Shown here one piece after another: positions 1 to 6,529 of a stretch of 8,761 nt of DNA (positions are counted from its first letter, which is position 1; each line of letters starts with the position of its first letter). The translations under genes and the position numbers were made by a program. Origin of the DNA: Acidobacteria bacterium AH-259-L09 (GTDB lineage Bacteria; Acidobacteriota; UBA6911; RPQK01); contig JALLOL010000096.1 in assembly GCA_027717875.1 (NCBI GenBank), positions 1 to 8,761 of the forward strand, given 5' to 3'. The notes under the pieces were generated by a model. That model saw only the letters and a list, made by a program, of their open reading frames with translations, did not search any database and was not told the origin of the DNA.

Positions 1-436
1 TGATTTGCCCGGTGTGATAAGAGAAGTGCTCGACCACATGAAAGATGGCCTGCAGCCCTGTGACCTCGTAAACTTGAATGTGGTGCTTCCTTAAGAAAGT
101 ATCGAGCTCCAGCGAATCCAGAACCCGAACGGCCTGGTTAAGCGTCTGATCGAGCTTTTTCATTAGCTGATCACCAGGGATGGGCCCTCTCTCGGCAAAC
201 TCCAGATCTCGCTGACGGGTATCGGGTTGCTGAGCCAGCCCCGCAGTGATCCATTGGTGAACATTTCCGCACAGGTGAAGAATCAGATTGCCCACGCTGT
301 TAGTGTTTTCGTTTGCTCGCCACCAGATCTCCTCATCGGAGAGCAGCTCAACGCAGCGGCCCACTTTGGGTAAAAAGTCCTGTATCAGGTGGTGCTTGGC
401 CTGGTCGACCAAGGCTTCCGCCAGCTCGGCACTCAT
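1..436 (-). CDS. DinB-like (DUF1572-type) four-helix protein, C-terminus cut by window edge
   Basis: The first 145 codons are visible. The translation starts MSAELAEALVDQAKHHL and carries the three spaced histidines of the DinB fold: His54 in NLILHLCGN, and His137 and His141 in VEHFSYHTGQ. In this superfamily these residues bind a divalent metal inside a four-helix bundle. Many members are damage-inducible or thiol-dependent enzymes, but the substrate here cannot be told. The wording around NSVGNLILHL and GNVHQW matches the DUF1572 branch. The start ATG (434-436) overlaps the stop TGA (433-435) of the upstream peptidase as ATGA, which both supports this start and suggests translational coupling. 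The reading frame is open to position 2 and most of the domain is present; probably only a short C-terminal part is missing. The family call is firm, the function unknown. Confidence 0.85.
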   Translation of the reverse strand, partial: MSAELAEALVDQAKHHLIQDFLPKVGRCVELLSDEEIWWRANENTNSVGNLILHLCGNVHQWITAGLAQQPDTRQRDLEFAERGPIPGDQLMKKLDQTLNQAVRVLDSLELDTFLRKHHIQVYEVTGLQAIFHVVEHFSYHTGQI

Positions 437-2097
437 CTTCTGTTCCACTTTTTGTTGAGACGAGGTGGAGTGGAGGCATTAGCCGCATTCCAACTACTAA
501 GGAAAACCAGACGGACTATTTTCTCCATCTTGGAGTAGTTAATTTTGTCCGGTGTATCCGTTGGCTGGTGATAGTCGGGATGCAGGCCGGTGTGAAAAAA
601 GAGGGCGGGCACACCGTTGATCAGAAATGGCCAGTTGTCACTGCGACGCAGCAAGTTGATGGTGTTGTTGTTGTCATATCGAAACCTGACGTCCAAACCA
701 ATCCGCTGGTTGTTTTGCACGACCAGATGACGAAGATCTTGACTGCGACTGTAGCCCATTACGTTCACACTGTTTGCGTTTTCCTCGGCAGTTTGTTTCT
801 CGAGGCCTCGAAAGCGCGAATTTTGAGGATCAGGGACCTCCTCATTTCGACCAATCATATCCATTTGAAACACAGCTGTGGTTTTCTCCAATGGAAAAGT
901 CGGTCTTTCCACATAGTAACGAGAACCGAGAAGACCTCGCTCCTCAGCATTCCAACCCACAAAGAGCATCGAGCTCTTCGGTTTTTCTGAGCTCAGGGCA
1001 TAAGCCTCAGCAACTTCCAATAAGCCGACTGTTCCACTGGCATTGTCATCGGCTCCATTGAAAACTTCTCCCTTGCGGGATCCGACATGATCAAAGTGAG
1101 CGCTCACAATGACCACTTCGTCCTTCAATCGTGGATCGGAACCAGGAAGGTAAGCCAGGACGTTGCGCACACGGGTTTCACTTCGAATGACGGCAGTTTC
1201 GACGGTGGCTTCCACTCCCAGCAATGGAAAACTGTGAGGTTGGTATCCTTGATCGATCTTTTTCTGAATCTTCTCCACGCTGGTTTTACTGCTTTCTACC
1301 AGTGCCCCCGCGATCTCACGGGAAACATGCAGCGCCGGAATCTTGACTTGATCACTCCAAAGTTTAAGGCTGTAACGTTCGCGTAAGGCATCTTCCGGCC
1401 AAACAGAGCGCAGCGTACGCGAAAAATTTGTTCTTGGGTGGTTTGCCTCGTCGGGAATGAAAATCGCGCCCACGGCACCGTGGGCTTGAGCATTCAGGAT
1501 CTTGTAAAGCACCCTGTTGTACTCGGAGTGGACTAACCCGTCGAAGGGACTGTTGGGGTCCTTCTCACCCGGTTCATGATTCATCATCACCACGATCGTT
1601 CCCCGAACGTCGATTCCGTGGTAGTCGTCATAGCTGTGCTCAAGCGCCGTGATTCCGTAACCTACAAAAACCAAGGGTGCGGAGACCCTGGCATTAGCGG
1701 AGAAAGTCCAGGGGACAAAATCTTTCTTGAGTATGGCGATTGTGGAAAGGGGGGATTGGGAATGTTGGATTTCGAGACGGTTTGGCTCGGACAATTTTGC
1801 CTGAACCAGGGAGAAGTATTGAAAATAGCTGTCATTTTCGACCGGTTTCGTTCCCATCAATTCGAAACGATGAGCCAGGTAGCGAGAAGCGATTTCATTA
1901 GACACCGTATTGACATCGCGGCCTCGCATTTCGTCGGAGGCCAAAAAGTAGAGATGTGATTTCAGATCAGCCATGGTAATGCTTTCTATTGCCTCTGCTG
2001 ACGGATGATCGGGGCCTGTAATTGCCAGCAGAACAGCAAAACTCAAAGCGGAAAAGGTTAGTAGAATGGCTGTCTTCTTCTTCTTCTTCTTTCCCAT
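433..2097 (-). CDS. Secreted M28-family zinc metallopeptidase with PA domain
   Basis: A 554-aa protein when started at 2097. The N-terminus is MGKKKKKK followed by a hydrophobic run (residues 9-27) and an Ala-X-Ala site (about residue 36), a typical export signal. Roughly residues 120-285 form a protease-associated (PA) insert, including FVGYGI and the GIDVRGTIVVMM stretch. The M28 catalytic domain follows: His334 and Asp336 in SAHFDHVG, the Asp350-Asp351 pair in NGADDNASG, Glu385-Glu386 in WNAEERG, Asp413 in QMDMIGRN and His510 in YHQPTDTPDK. All five zinc-ligand and catalytic positions of the family are present, so it should be an active aminopeptidase or carboxypeptidase-type exopeptidase in the periplasm or outside the cell. 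The frame is open further upstream to a GTG at 2163, but that would add 22 residues before the signal peptide; 2097 is preferred although its Shine-Dalgarno is weak. It is the first gene of a pair with the overlapping DinB-like gene. Confidence 0.92.
   Translation of the reverse strand: MGKKKKKKTAILLTFSALSFAVLLAITGPDHPSAEAIESITMADLKSHLYFLASDEMRGRDVNTVSNEIASRYLAHRFELMGTKPVENDSYFQYFSLVQAKLSEPNRLEIQHSQSPLSTIAILKKDFVPWTFSANARVSAPLVFVGYGITALEHSYDDYHGIDVRGTIVVMMNHEPGEKDPNSPFDGLVHSEYNRVLYKILNAQAHGAVGAIFIPDEANHPRTNFSRTLRSVWPEDALRERYSLKLWSDQVKIPALHVSREIAGALVESSKTSVEKIQKKIDQGYQPHSFPLLGVEATVETAVIRSETRVRNVLAYLPGSDPRLKDEVVIVSAHFDHVGSRKGEVFNGADDNASGTVGLLEVAEAYALSSEKPKSSMLFVGWNAEERGLLGSRYYVERPTFPLEKTTAVFQMDMIGRNEEVPDPQNSRFRGLEKQTAEENANSVNVMGYSRSQDLRHLVVQNNQRIGLDVRFRYDNNNTINLLRRSDNWPFLINGVPALFFHTGLHPDYHQPTDTPDKINYSKMEKIVRLVFLSSWNAANASTPPRLNKKWNRR
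2074..2091 (-). repeat. (AAG)6 trinucleotide tract encoding six lysines of a signal peptide
   Basis: Six perfect CTT units on the plus strand read as AAG x6 on the coding strand, giving Lys3-Lys8 of the M28 peptidase. The tract is the positively charged n-region of the signal peptide. Unit-number changes would alter the lysine count without shifting the frame. Confidence 0.8.
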
Positions 2098-2505
2098 AAT
2101 CAATTCGTTTGCGCGCGCGGGCCATTTTATCGGATTCTTCAAGAAAACACACGGGACAGGCACGCTATATCTGCTCTTGGATGCCGCTGTTAAAGTAAAT
2201 AATGAGGGGTGAGTGTCTGCTCGCAGATCCTAACATTTGACTTACCAGGCAGATTCACACAGACGCTCTATTTTACCAATCGGCATGCGACGCCAGATAG
2301 TCGGTATTTGGTCTATGTTTCTCCACCTACGGCAGTGCAGGTGAAGTCTATCTCGTCCAGCTATAGCTCTCCTCCGAAATTTGAGCTTGATTCGCTGAGC
2401 GGTGGAATCGTCTCAGACAGATTATCGGTGCAAGGGGAAAAGGCAGTCACACTGGGCGTTCTTAGCGACCTGCTTAGTTCGATGCAACCGGCGTCCGTCG
2501 GATTA
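2098..2505. other. Intergenic gap, no convincing gene
   Basis: 408 bp between two genes of the same strand. The minus strand has no supportable reading frame here. The plus strand is open from a GTG at 2209 to 2583 (124 codons), but that frame runs 78 bp antisense into the metallohydrolase, is rich in Ser and Leu and matches nothing I recognise. A -10-like TAAAAT on the minus strand (2124-2129) lies about 27 bp before the peptidase start; I find no good -35 for it, so it is only a hint that the peptidase has its own promoter and starts at 2097. An imperfect dyad at 2493-2517 surrounds the metallohydrolase stop codon but has no T-tract, so it is not called a terminator. Confidence 0.5.
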
Positions 2506-4659
2506 TCATCGGCGGACTTGCTGCCTCTTATTTGCCTCACTACCAATCTGCTGATATACGTCCAGCGCACGCTGAAAGAGTGAGATAACTTCCTTCTTCC
2601 GCTCCTTGGTGGTGAATCGTCCCCGCTCGGCAACCCTGGCGATGAGCCTCTCGATCCAGTCGCGATAGAAGTGCACATCGGATGGTGAAACGATCTTTTG
2701 CTCGCCCAGGTAGACGTAAACTGGACTAGTGTGTGCGAAGGCTTGCTCATCGTTCAAAATGAGTCGATGCCGAGGACCGAGCGCCCTCACCGCTACCCAT
2801 GAGCTGCGGCTCAACGCGATCTCTTCTTCAATTGTGAGGGTTTTCTTGCCCATAGCCGAACGTGAAATTACCGCCTGGCCGTTGGCCACGATTTCTACCT
2901 TTTCCAGTGGAACCTGAGTGCGCACTATGGCTTTTACTCGAACCTTCTGTGGGGAACTCGCTGGGAGCCTGAGTTCATCTCCTGGTTCTTTATCGTTCAA
3001 AGTAAAGAAAATTACCGGTCCATTACTGGCAAAGGTCCTTCCTCGTCTGTAATTTCGAGTCCACTCGCTGTATTCCATCTGATCTTCTACGTGCACGTAA
3101 ACTCGTCCGCCGCCCGGCGTGTAGTGGTCGGCAACGTTGGTGAAGGAATCCGTGCCTGCGGAAATAGCCAGTCGGAATCCGCAGTTCAGCAAACGGTACC
3201 ACAGCTCCATCGATGCCATTTCATTCGTGTTGCTAACCACATCTATGGCGTCCACTTGACCCAGAGCGACATCCACTGGCAGCTCTTTCGCACTGGCCGC
3301 TTCAAAGCTGGGTGCCCTGGCCGGATGCACGTAGGTTACAGCTCCATCCTGCCCTCGGGCGGCCTTGGCTTGGGCATAGTTCGGAGGATAATCTTCCCAA
3401 TGGGGCGTATCGCCAAATCCCGTATAGAGGGGGTGCACGAGGCTTTTCAAATTGAAGAAGGACATGTGCCCATACATCCCACGGTTACGCATCTCCTCAT
3501 TCCAGTAAATGATGAAGTTGGGACTACTCAGCCGGTGCGGCTTGCCCTCGAAGTACTGGATGTCATGAATAAAGGCTCCACCGCTGTTGGCCACCATCAT
3601 GTTGGCGTTGTTGAGATCCTCGGCCAGTGCTGTGAGGCGAACATCCTCCGGTGAAATCACCTGATGATGCGGTGCAGTGTAGTTGGCGTGAATGTGGGCG
3701 TCGGCGGAATACCACCCTTTGGCCGCCATATTTTCCCAACGCTTTAGCCGGATCTGGACTTCCTTCTCCTGACCTGGCTGCAGATTGATCTGCCGGCTCG
3801 TGAGTTCGTATTCAGGCCCACGCGTAGCCTCTATCAAGGTGGACCCGCTGGGCAGTTCAATCTCGAAAGACCCTTCAGTGTGAAAGTAGTATTCCGCGCT
3901 CATGGCAGTGATGCGACTGATGCTTCCTGGTGGCGCGTAGGCCAGACCGTCGGAAGCAGTCAGGTACAACCGAGCCGCGGTGGGTCTCCCCTTCTCATCG
4001 AGCAAACGGACTCGCAGGTTCACCGGTGGCCGCACGTCGAAGACGATGTCGGCCTGCACCTCCCGTTCACCTGCGCTCAGCAGCAGCTGGCCCTTGGTTA
4101 ATCCTGGTTTGCTCTCAACCACTCTCAAAAAATAGCCGGCCGCACTCTTGGCCTTCACTTCAGAGGGTGGAAAAGCGCTTGCCATCGAGTTTCCAATGAA
4201 GCGAGCCTCCACTCGAATGCTCTGCTTCTTCAAATTCTCGACAATCAGCGGAAGATTGAAGGTATGGCCCGCGGCTAAAACAAACTGCCGGGGCGCGTTG
4301 CGCCACACCAGCCCGTCCTCGGAAACTTCGGCTCGAAAAACGTCCGGCGTCCGTAGAGCAGTCATCTCTTTCACGCGGAACGTGAAGCGATCGCGCAGGG
4401 CTCGTATGGTTTCAGCATTAGCCCGCCGGCGCAAAAGGATTCGCGCCATGTCGCCGAAGCCAACCTCCCCCTCCACGTCCAGCTGTTCCAAACCATTGTG
4501 GTTCACCCAAAATGTCAGGTGCTCCTGGTCAGGCTGAGACCATGAGCGAGCGCTTTGCCCCCGCGTCAGTGGAGGGTACTTCAGCCAAGCCACCACCAAC
4601 AGACCGAGTGTCAAGAGCATCAATAGAAGCCGCACCTTAAAAGTTGGCGAAGATTTCAT
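2506..4659 (-). CDS. Exported CehA/McbA-family metallohydrolase (PHP domain)
   Basis: A 717-aa protein. Residues 8-26 form a hydrophobic segment after a basic N-terminus (signal peptide or membrane anchor). Residues about 40-305 are beta-rich, including a stretch like a carboxypeptidase-regulatory or Ig-like fold (residues about 212-305: VRLLDEKGRPTAARLYL, then SGSTLIEATRG). The metallohydrolase domain begins at GWYSADAHIHANY with His322 and His324, the HxH opening of the PHP fold. It continues with TYVHPARAP (His445) and ISAGTDSF (Asp504), the expected metal-binding motifs. A C-terminal beta domain (about 570-650) and a helical tail follow. CehA and McbA, which name the family, hydrolyse carbaryl, but most homologues have unknown substrates; this one probably acts on an ester, amide or phosphoester outside the cytoplasm. 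The start is supported by AGGAG five bases upstream of the ATG. A promoter candidate lies 72 bp further upstream. Confidence 0.88.
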   Translation of the reverse strand: MKSSPTFKVRLLLMLLTLGLLVVAWLKYPPLTRGQSARSWSQPDQEHLTFWVNHNGLEQLDVEGEVGFGDMARILLRRRANAETIRALRDRFTFRVKEMTALRTPDVFRAEVSEDGLVWRNAPRQFVLAAGHTFNLPLIVENLKKQSIRVEARFIGNSMASAFPPSEVKAKSAAGYFLRVVESKPGLTKGQLLLSAGEREVQADIVFDVRPPVNLRVRLLDEKGRPTAARLYLTASDGLAYAPPGSISRITAMSAEYYFHTEGSFEIELPSGSTLIEATRGPEYELTSRQINLQPGQEKEVQIRLKRWENMAAKGWYSADAHIHANYTAPHHQVISPEDVRLTALAEDLNNANMMVANSGGAFIHDIQYFEGKPHRLSSPNFIIYWNEEMRNRGMYGHMSFFNLKSLVHPLYTGFGDTPHWEDYPPNYAQAKAARGQDGAVTYVHPARAPSFEAASAKELPVDVALGQVDAIDVVSNTNEMASMELWYRLLNCGFRLAISAGTDSFTNVADHYTPGGGRVYVHVEDQMEYSEWTRNYRRGRTFASNGPVIFFTLNDKEPGDELRLPASSPQKVRVKAIVRTQVPLEKVEIVANGQAVISRSAMGKKTLTIEEEIALSRSSWVAVRALGPRHRLILNDEQAFAHTSPVYVYLGEQKIVSPSDVHFYRDWIERLIARVAERGRFTTKERKKEVISLFQRALDVYQQIGSEANKRQQVRR

Positions 4660-4730
4660 CCAGTCTCCTCTGCAGATTTTTACACATGCTTTTGCTTATC
4701 TAAATAGTGAAAGTATTTGAATGACTTGTT

Positions 4731-4759
4731 TTAATAATTTCTATTGTGACACTTATCAA
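4731..4759 (-). promoter_or_regulatory. Sigma70-type promoter candidate for the metallohydrolase gene
   Basis: Reading the minus strand, TTGATA (4759-4754, 5 of 6 matches to TTGACA) is followed after exactly 17 bp by TATTAA (4736-4731, 4 of 6 matches to TATAAT). The surrounding DNA is AT-rich. Transcription would begin near 4724, giving a leader of about 65 nt with the AGGAG at 4669-4665. The insertion sequence lies 47 bp or more upstream of the -35 box, so this promoter is probably still intact. Confidence 0.5.
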
Positions 4760-4806
4760 GACTCCGCAAAAGTTGTTCCTGGAATTCTTGATCGAGCAAA
4801 TTGGGA

Positions 4807-4816
4807 AATCTTTTTC
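4807..4816. repeat. Left copy of 10-bp target-site duplication (AATCTTTTTC)
   Basis: AATCTTTTTC directly abuts the left end of the insertion sequence and recurs without mismatch at 6289-6298 on the other side. Ten bp is within the usual range for IS4-family elements. The perfect match argues for simple transposition with no later rearrangement, and for a fairly recent event. Confidence 0.93.
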
Positions 4817-4830
4817 CAGGAGTTTCCCCA
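4817..4830 (+). repeat. Left terminal inverted repeat of the IS
   Basis: CAGGAGTTTCCCCA, perfectly matched by the reverse complement of 6275-6288. Beyond base 14 the two ends diverge (AAAA against TTTT), which fixes the repeat length. Confidence 0.93.
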
Positions 4831-4910
4831 AAAATTGAGGCGTAATTCGCTCAACTGATTGATTCTATTACCTTAATGTGGATCGACAAGTGGAACAGGT
4901 GAAATTTTTG

Positions 4911-4926
4911 AAAAATGGGGAAACTC
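4911..4926 (+). repeat. Internal copy of the right-end sequence near the IS left end
   Basis: AAAAATGGGGAAACTC is identical over 16 bp to 6270-6285, which includes most of the right terminal repeat. It lies in the same orientation as the right end but about 94 bp inside the left end. It is therefore inverted relative to the left repeat, and 4820-4830 can pair with 4916-4926 over 11 bp. Confidence 0.85.
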
Positions 4927-4942
4927 TTTGCAGGTGAAATGA

Positions 4943-5008
4943 GGGTCCCAACCGCTACACTAGTTGAAGGATTAAACCAATCAAATCAACTGGATGTAGG
5001 AGGGACCC
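4943..5008 (+). promoter_or_regulatory. Hairpin sequestering the transposase ribosome-binding site
   Basis: Three stacked helices can form in RNA. GGGTCCC (4943-4949) pairs with GGGACCC (5002-5008). CTACA (4955-4959) pairs with TGTAG (4995-4999). CTAGTTGA (4960-4967) pairs with TCAACTGG (4986-4993) with one G-U pair. That makes 20 pairs, one bulged A (4994), a small internal loop (4950-4954 against 5000-5001) and an 18-nt apical loop. The 3' strand contains the Shine-Dalgarno AGGAGG (4998-5003) and ends two bases before the ATG at 5011. Transcripts that include the whole 5' arm should thus be poorly translated. IS10 and IS50 are known to block translation of read-through transcripts by such hairpins. 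A -10-like TACACT (4956-4961) inside the 5' arm could start a shorter transcript that lacks the arm, but I see no good -35 for it. Confidence 0.75.
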
Positions 5009-5010
5009 AC

Positions 5011-6270
5011 ATGAATCATGGCAAAGTTGCGTGGAAGATTCGAGAGAAAATCGATGAATTTTCGGGGAAACTTTCCCTGGGACTGCCCAAGACAGCGCAG
5101 CGATTAGTTCGAGAAGTGCTCTATGGGGTGCAGTGTCGGGCCTCGGTGCGGCTCAGCGAGATCGCGCGGGCCTTAGAAGAGAGCACGTCTATGAAAAAGA
5201 TAATCGAACGCCTGAGTCGGCAATTGAAACGGGGGGGATTGAGAGAAAAAGTGAGGAAGAACCTGCTGGAGTGGGCGGCGGGGCGCATCGACAAGGACAC
5301 CTTGCTGGTGGTGGACCCGACCGATATCAGCAAGCCCTATGCGGAGAAAATGGAGTATCTGGCCCGGGTACGCGATGGCTCCAAGGGGGAACTCCGAGAC
5401 GGCTATTGGTGTTGCCAAGTGGTGGGAGTCCGGCGCGGCAGTGCACAAGTCCTGCCTTTGTACCAGGAACTGTACTCCCAAGAGGCGCCGGACTTTGTGA
5501 GTGAAAACGAGGAGATTTTAAAAGCGGTGGAAGCCGTTTCCCAAGCCACGGGCGGACGCGGGATCTGGGTGATGGATCGAGGCGGGGACCGGGAAGAGTT
5601 GCTGAAGCCGCTGCTCAAGGGCGAGCACTCCTTTTTGATTCGCCAGCGCGGCGATCGGCATCTGATCTGTGGGCGAAGCCGAAAGAGTGTGGAAGAGATC
5701 GCCGCGATGTGTCGACTGCCTTATCGGGAAACTGTTATCAAGGAGACGAGCGAGGCCGAGAAGGTCTACCACTTGGACTTTGGTGCTCGAGTGGTGCGTT
5801 TTCCCGGTTTCGACCAAAAGCTGTCTCTGGTGGTGGTGGCGGGCTTCGCAGAGAAACCCCTGATGCTCCTCACTACGTTGCCGGTGACCCGCTCGCGAAA
5901 AAGCCTGTGGCGAGTCGTGGAAAGCTATTTGGCGCGCTGGCGGGTGGAGGAGACCATTCGCTTCATCAAACAGAGTTACCAACTGGAAGACATCCGTTTG
6001 CTGACCTACGAGCGGCTCCGCAATATGGCGACTTTGGTCATGGCCGTGGCCTACTTTGCCTGTGTGTACCTGGGAAAGAGCATCAAGCTGAGAATCCTGG
6101 TCCAGCACATTGAGCAGGCCGCCAAGCGCATTTACGGCATTCCGGAGTTTCGCTTCTATGCCTTGGCCGATGGGATTAAGCAAATCCTTTTCGGCCGTCA
6201 CAGCGCGATTGGAGAGCCTCGACCCGACCCGAATAGCCCGCAGACTTTATTGCTCCCTCTGACGCTCTAA
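5011..6270 (+). CDS. IS4-family DDE transposase
   Basis: A 419-aa protein (MNHGKVAWKIREK...). The frame is open upstream to 4915, but AGGAGG at 4998-5003 sits seven bases before the ATG at 5011, which is taken as the start. The catalytic triad is visible: Asp102 in VVDPTDISK, Asp189 in WVMDRGGDR and Glu313. The last lies in YLARWRVEETIRFIK, which fits the family signature Y-2-R-3-E-6-K exactly (Tyr306, Arg309, Glu313, Lys320). The stretch between Asp189 and Glu313 is beta-rich, as expected for the insertion domain of IS4 transposases. It catalyses cut-and-paste movement of the element, acting on the 14-bp ends. Length is normal for the family and the frame is intact. Translation is probably restrained by the leader hairpin that covers its Shine-Dalgarno sequence. 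Confidence 0.95.
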   Translation: MNHGKVAWKIREKIDEFSGKLSLGLPKTAQRLVREVLYGVQCRASVRLSEIARALEESTSMKKIIERLSRQLKRGGLREKVRKNLLEWAAGRIDKDTLLVVDPTDISKPYAEKMEYLARVRDGSKGELRDGYWCCQVVGVRRGSAQVLPLYQELYSQEAPDFVSENEEILKAVEAVSQATGGRGIWVMDRGGDREELLKPLLKGEHSFLIRQRGDRHLICGRSRKSVEEIAAMCRLPYRETVIKETSEAEKVYHLDFGARVVRFPGFDQKLSLVVVAGFAEKPLMLLTTLPVTRSRKSLWRVVESYLARWRVEETIRFIKQSYQLEDIRLLTYERLRNMATLVMAVAYFACVYLGKSIKLRILVQHIEQAAKRIYGIPEFRFYALADGIKQILFGRHSAIGEPRPDPNSPQTLLLPLTL

Positions 6271-6274
6271 AAAA

Positions 6275-6288
6275 TGGGGAAACTCCTG
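6275..6288 (-). repeat. Right terminal inverted repeat of the IS
   Basis: TGGGGAAACTCCTG, the exact reverse complement of 4817-4830. It begins four bases after the transposase stop codon. Confidence 0.93.
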
Positions 6289-6298
6289 AATCTTTTTC
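6289..6298. repeat. Right copy of 10-bp target-site duplication (AATCTTTTTC)
   Basis: Identical to 4807-4816 and directly adjacent to the right IS end. It ends three bases before the TTGACA promoter box of the receptor gene. Confidence 0.93.
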
Positions 6299-6301
6299 CT
6301 A

Positions 6302-6330
6302 TTGACACGTCTTTCCGGGCAGTGTTAACC
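6302..6330 (+). promoter_or_regulatory. Promoter candidate for the riboswitch-receptor transcript
   Basis: TTGACA (6302-6307) is a perfect -35 hexamer. At 17 bp spacing the -10 position reads TTAACC (6325-6330), a weak match; TGTTAA at 15 bp is no better. Transcription would start near 6337, just upstream of the riboswitch. The good -35 and weak -10 suggest either an activator or a non-consensus sigma factor, or that the box is fortuitous. The IS right end lies 13 bp upstream. Confidence 0.4.
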
Positions 6331-6339
6331 TCACTGCTC
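6317..6339 (+). promoter_or_regulatory. Dyad GGGCAGTG-N7-CACTGCTC before the riboswitch
   Basis: GCAGTG (6319-6324) and CACTGC (6332-6337) are perfect inverted arms around TTAACCT, extended outwards by a G-T and a G-C pair. TTTTT follows at 6344-6348 after a short GATC spacer. It could be an operator overlapping the weak -10 region, or a modest intrinsic terminator for transcripts entering from the IS. The T-tract starts a few bases too late for a textbook terminator, so the role is open. Confidence 0.4.
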
Positions 6340-6348
6340 GATCTTTTT

Positions 6349-6529
6349 AATCTGCCAGGGTGCGAACGCAAAGAGGGAAGCGGGTGAGAATCCCGCACGG
6401 TCGCGCCACTGTGATCGGCAAGTAACCTTCAGGAGGCGCAAAAATCGCCTGCCACTCCCGAAGCAGGGGGGAAGGTGCTGAAGGGAGCGTTTGAGCCGTA
6501 GTCAGGAAACCTGCCCTGGTCAGCTGATT
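6349..6529 (+). promoter_or_regulatory. Cobalamin (B12) riboswitch aptamer
   Basis: The B12-box core elements appear in order. A closing helix is formed by CCAGGG (6355-6360) with CCCTGG (6514-6519). GGGAAGCGGGTGAGAATCCC follows, with its GCGGG/CCCGC hairpin (6380-6384 with 6392-6396). Next come CGGTCGCGCCACTGTGA (the GCCACTGT signature at 6405-6412) and a peripheral hairpin GGCGCAAAAATCGCC. The 3' core contains GTCAGGAAACCTGCC (6501-6515), the B12 box. The aptamer binds adenosylcobalamin or a related corrinoid and normally represses the downstream uptake gene when the ligand is plentiful. Its position 97 bp before a TonB-dependent receptor is the classical arrangement. Outer boundaries are approximate. 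Confidence 0.95.

Larger units (their letters stand above)
4817..6288 (+). mobile_element. Complete IS4-family insertion sequence, 1472 bp
   Basis: The ends are CAGGAGTTTCCCCA (4817-4830) and its exact reverse complement TGGGGAAACTCCTG (6275-6288), 14 bp with no mismatch. They are flanked by identical 10-bp target duplications. A single transposase gene fills most of the element and its stop codon lies 4 bp from the right terminal repeat. Length, repeat style, duplication length and transposase motifs all agree with the IS4 family. It lies between two divergently oriented host genes and disrupts no reading frame. I cannot name the exact ISfinder subgroup. No frameshift or internal stop is seen, so it is presumably competent to move. 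Confidence 0.95.

Noticed and set aside
313..990. Plus-strand open frame of 225 codons
   Set aside because: It lies antisense to the M28 peptidase and the DinB-like gene, both of which have conserved catalytic or metal motifs. The translation shows no family features.
2493..2517. Possible terminator at the end of the metallohydrolase gene
   Set aside because: The stem contains a C-A mismatch in the minus-strand RNA, encloses the stop codon and is not followed by a T-tract.
2209..2583. Plus-strand open frame of 124 codons in the gap and across the 3' end of the metallohydrolase gene
   Set aside because: It starts with GTG immediately after an in-frame stop, without a properly spaced ribosome-binding site. 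It overlaps a well-supported gene by 78 bp antisense and has a biased Ser/Leu composition with no recognisable motif.
4859..4876. Possible transposase promoter starting from TTGATT at 4859
   Set aside because: No acceptable -10 hexamer lies 15-19 bp downstream.
4915..5010. N-terminal extension of the transposase from the ATG at 4915
   Set aside because: No ribosome-binding site precedes 4915. The extension would be translated through the regulatory hairpin, and a strong AGGAGG stands before 5011.
5518..6201. Minus-strand open frame of 227 codons inside the IS
   Set aside because: It is antisense to the transposase; GC-rich codon structure on the coding strand produces such shadows. Its His- and Gln-rich translation has no domain signature.
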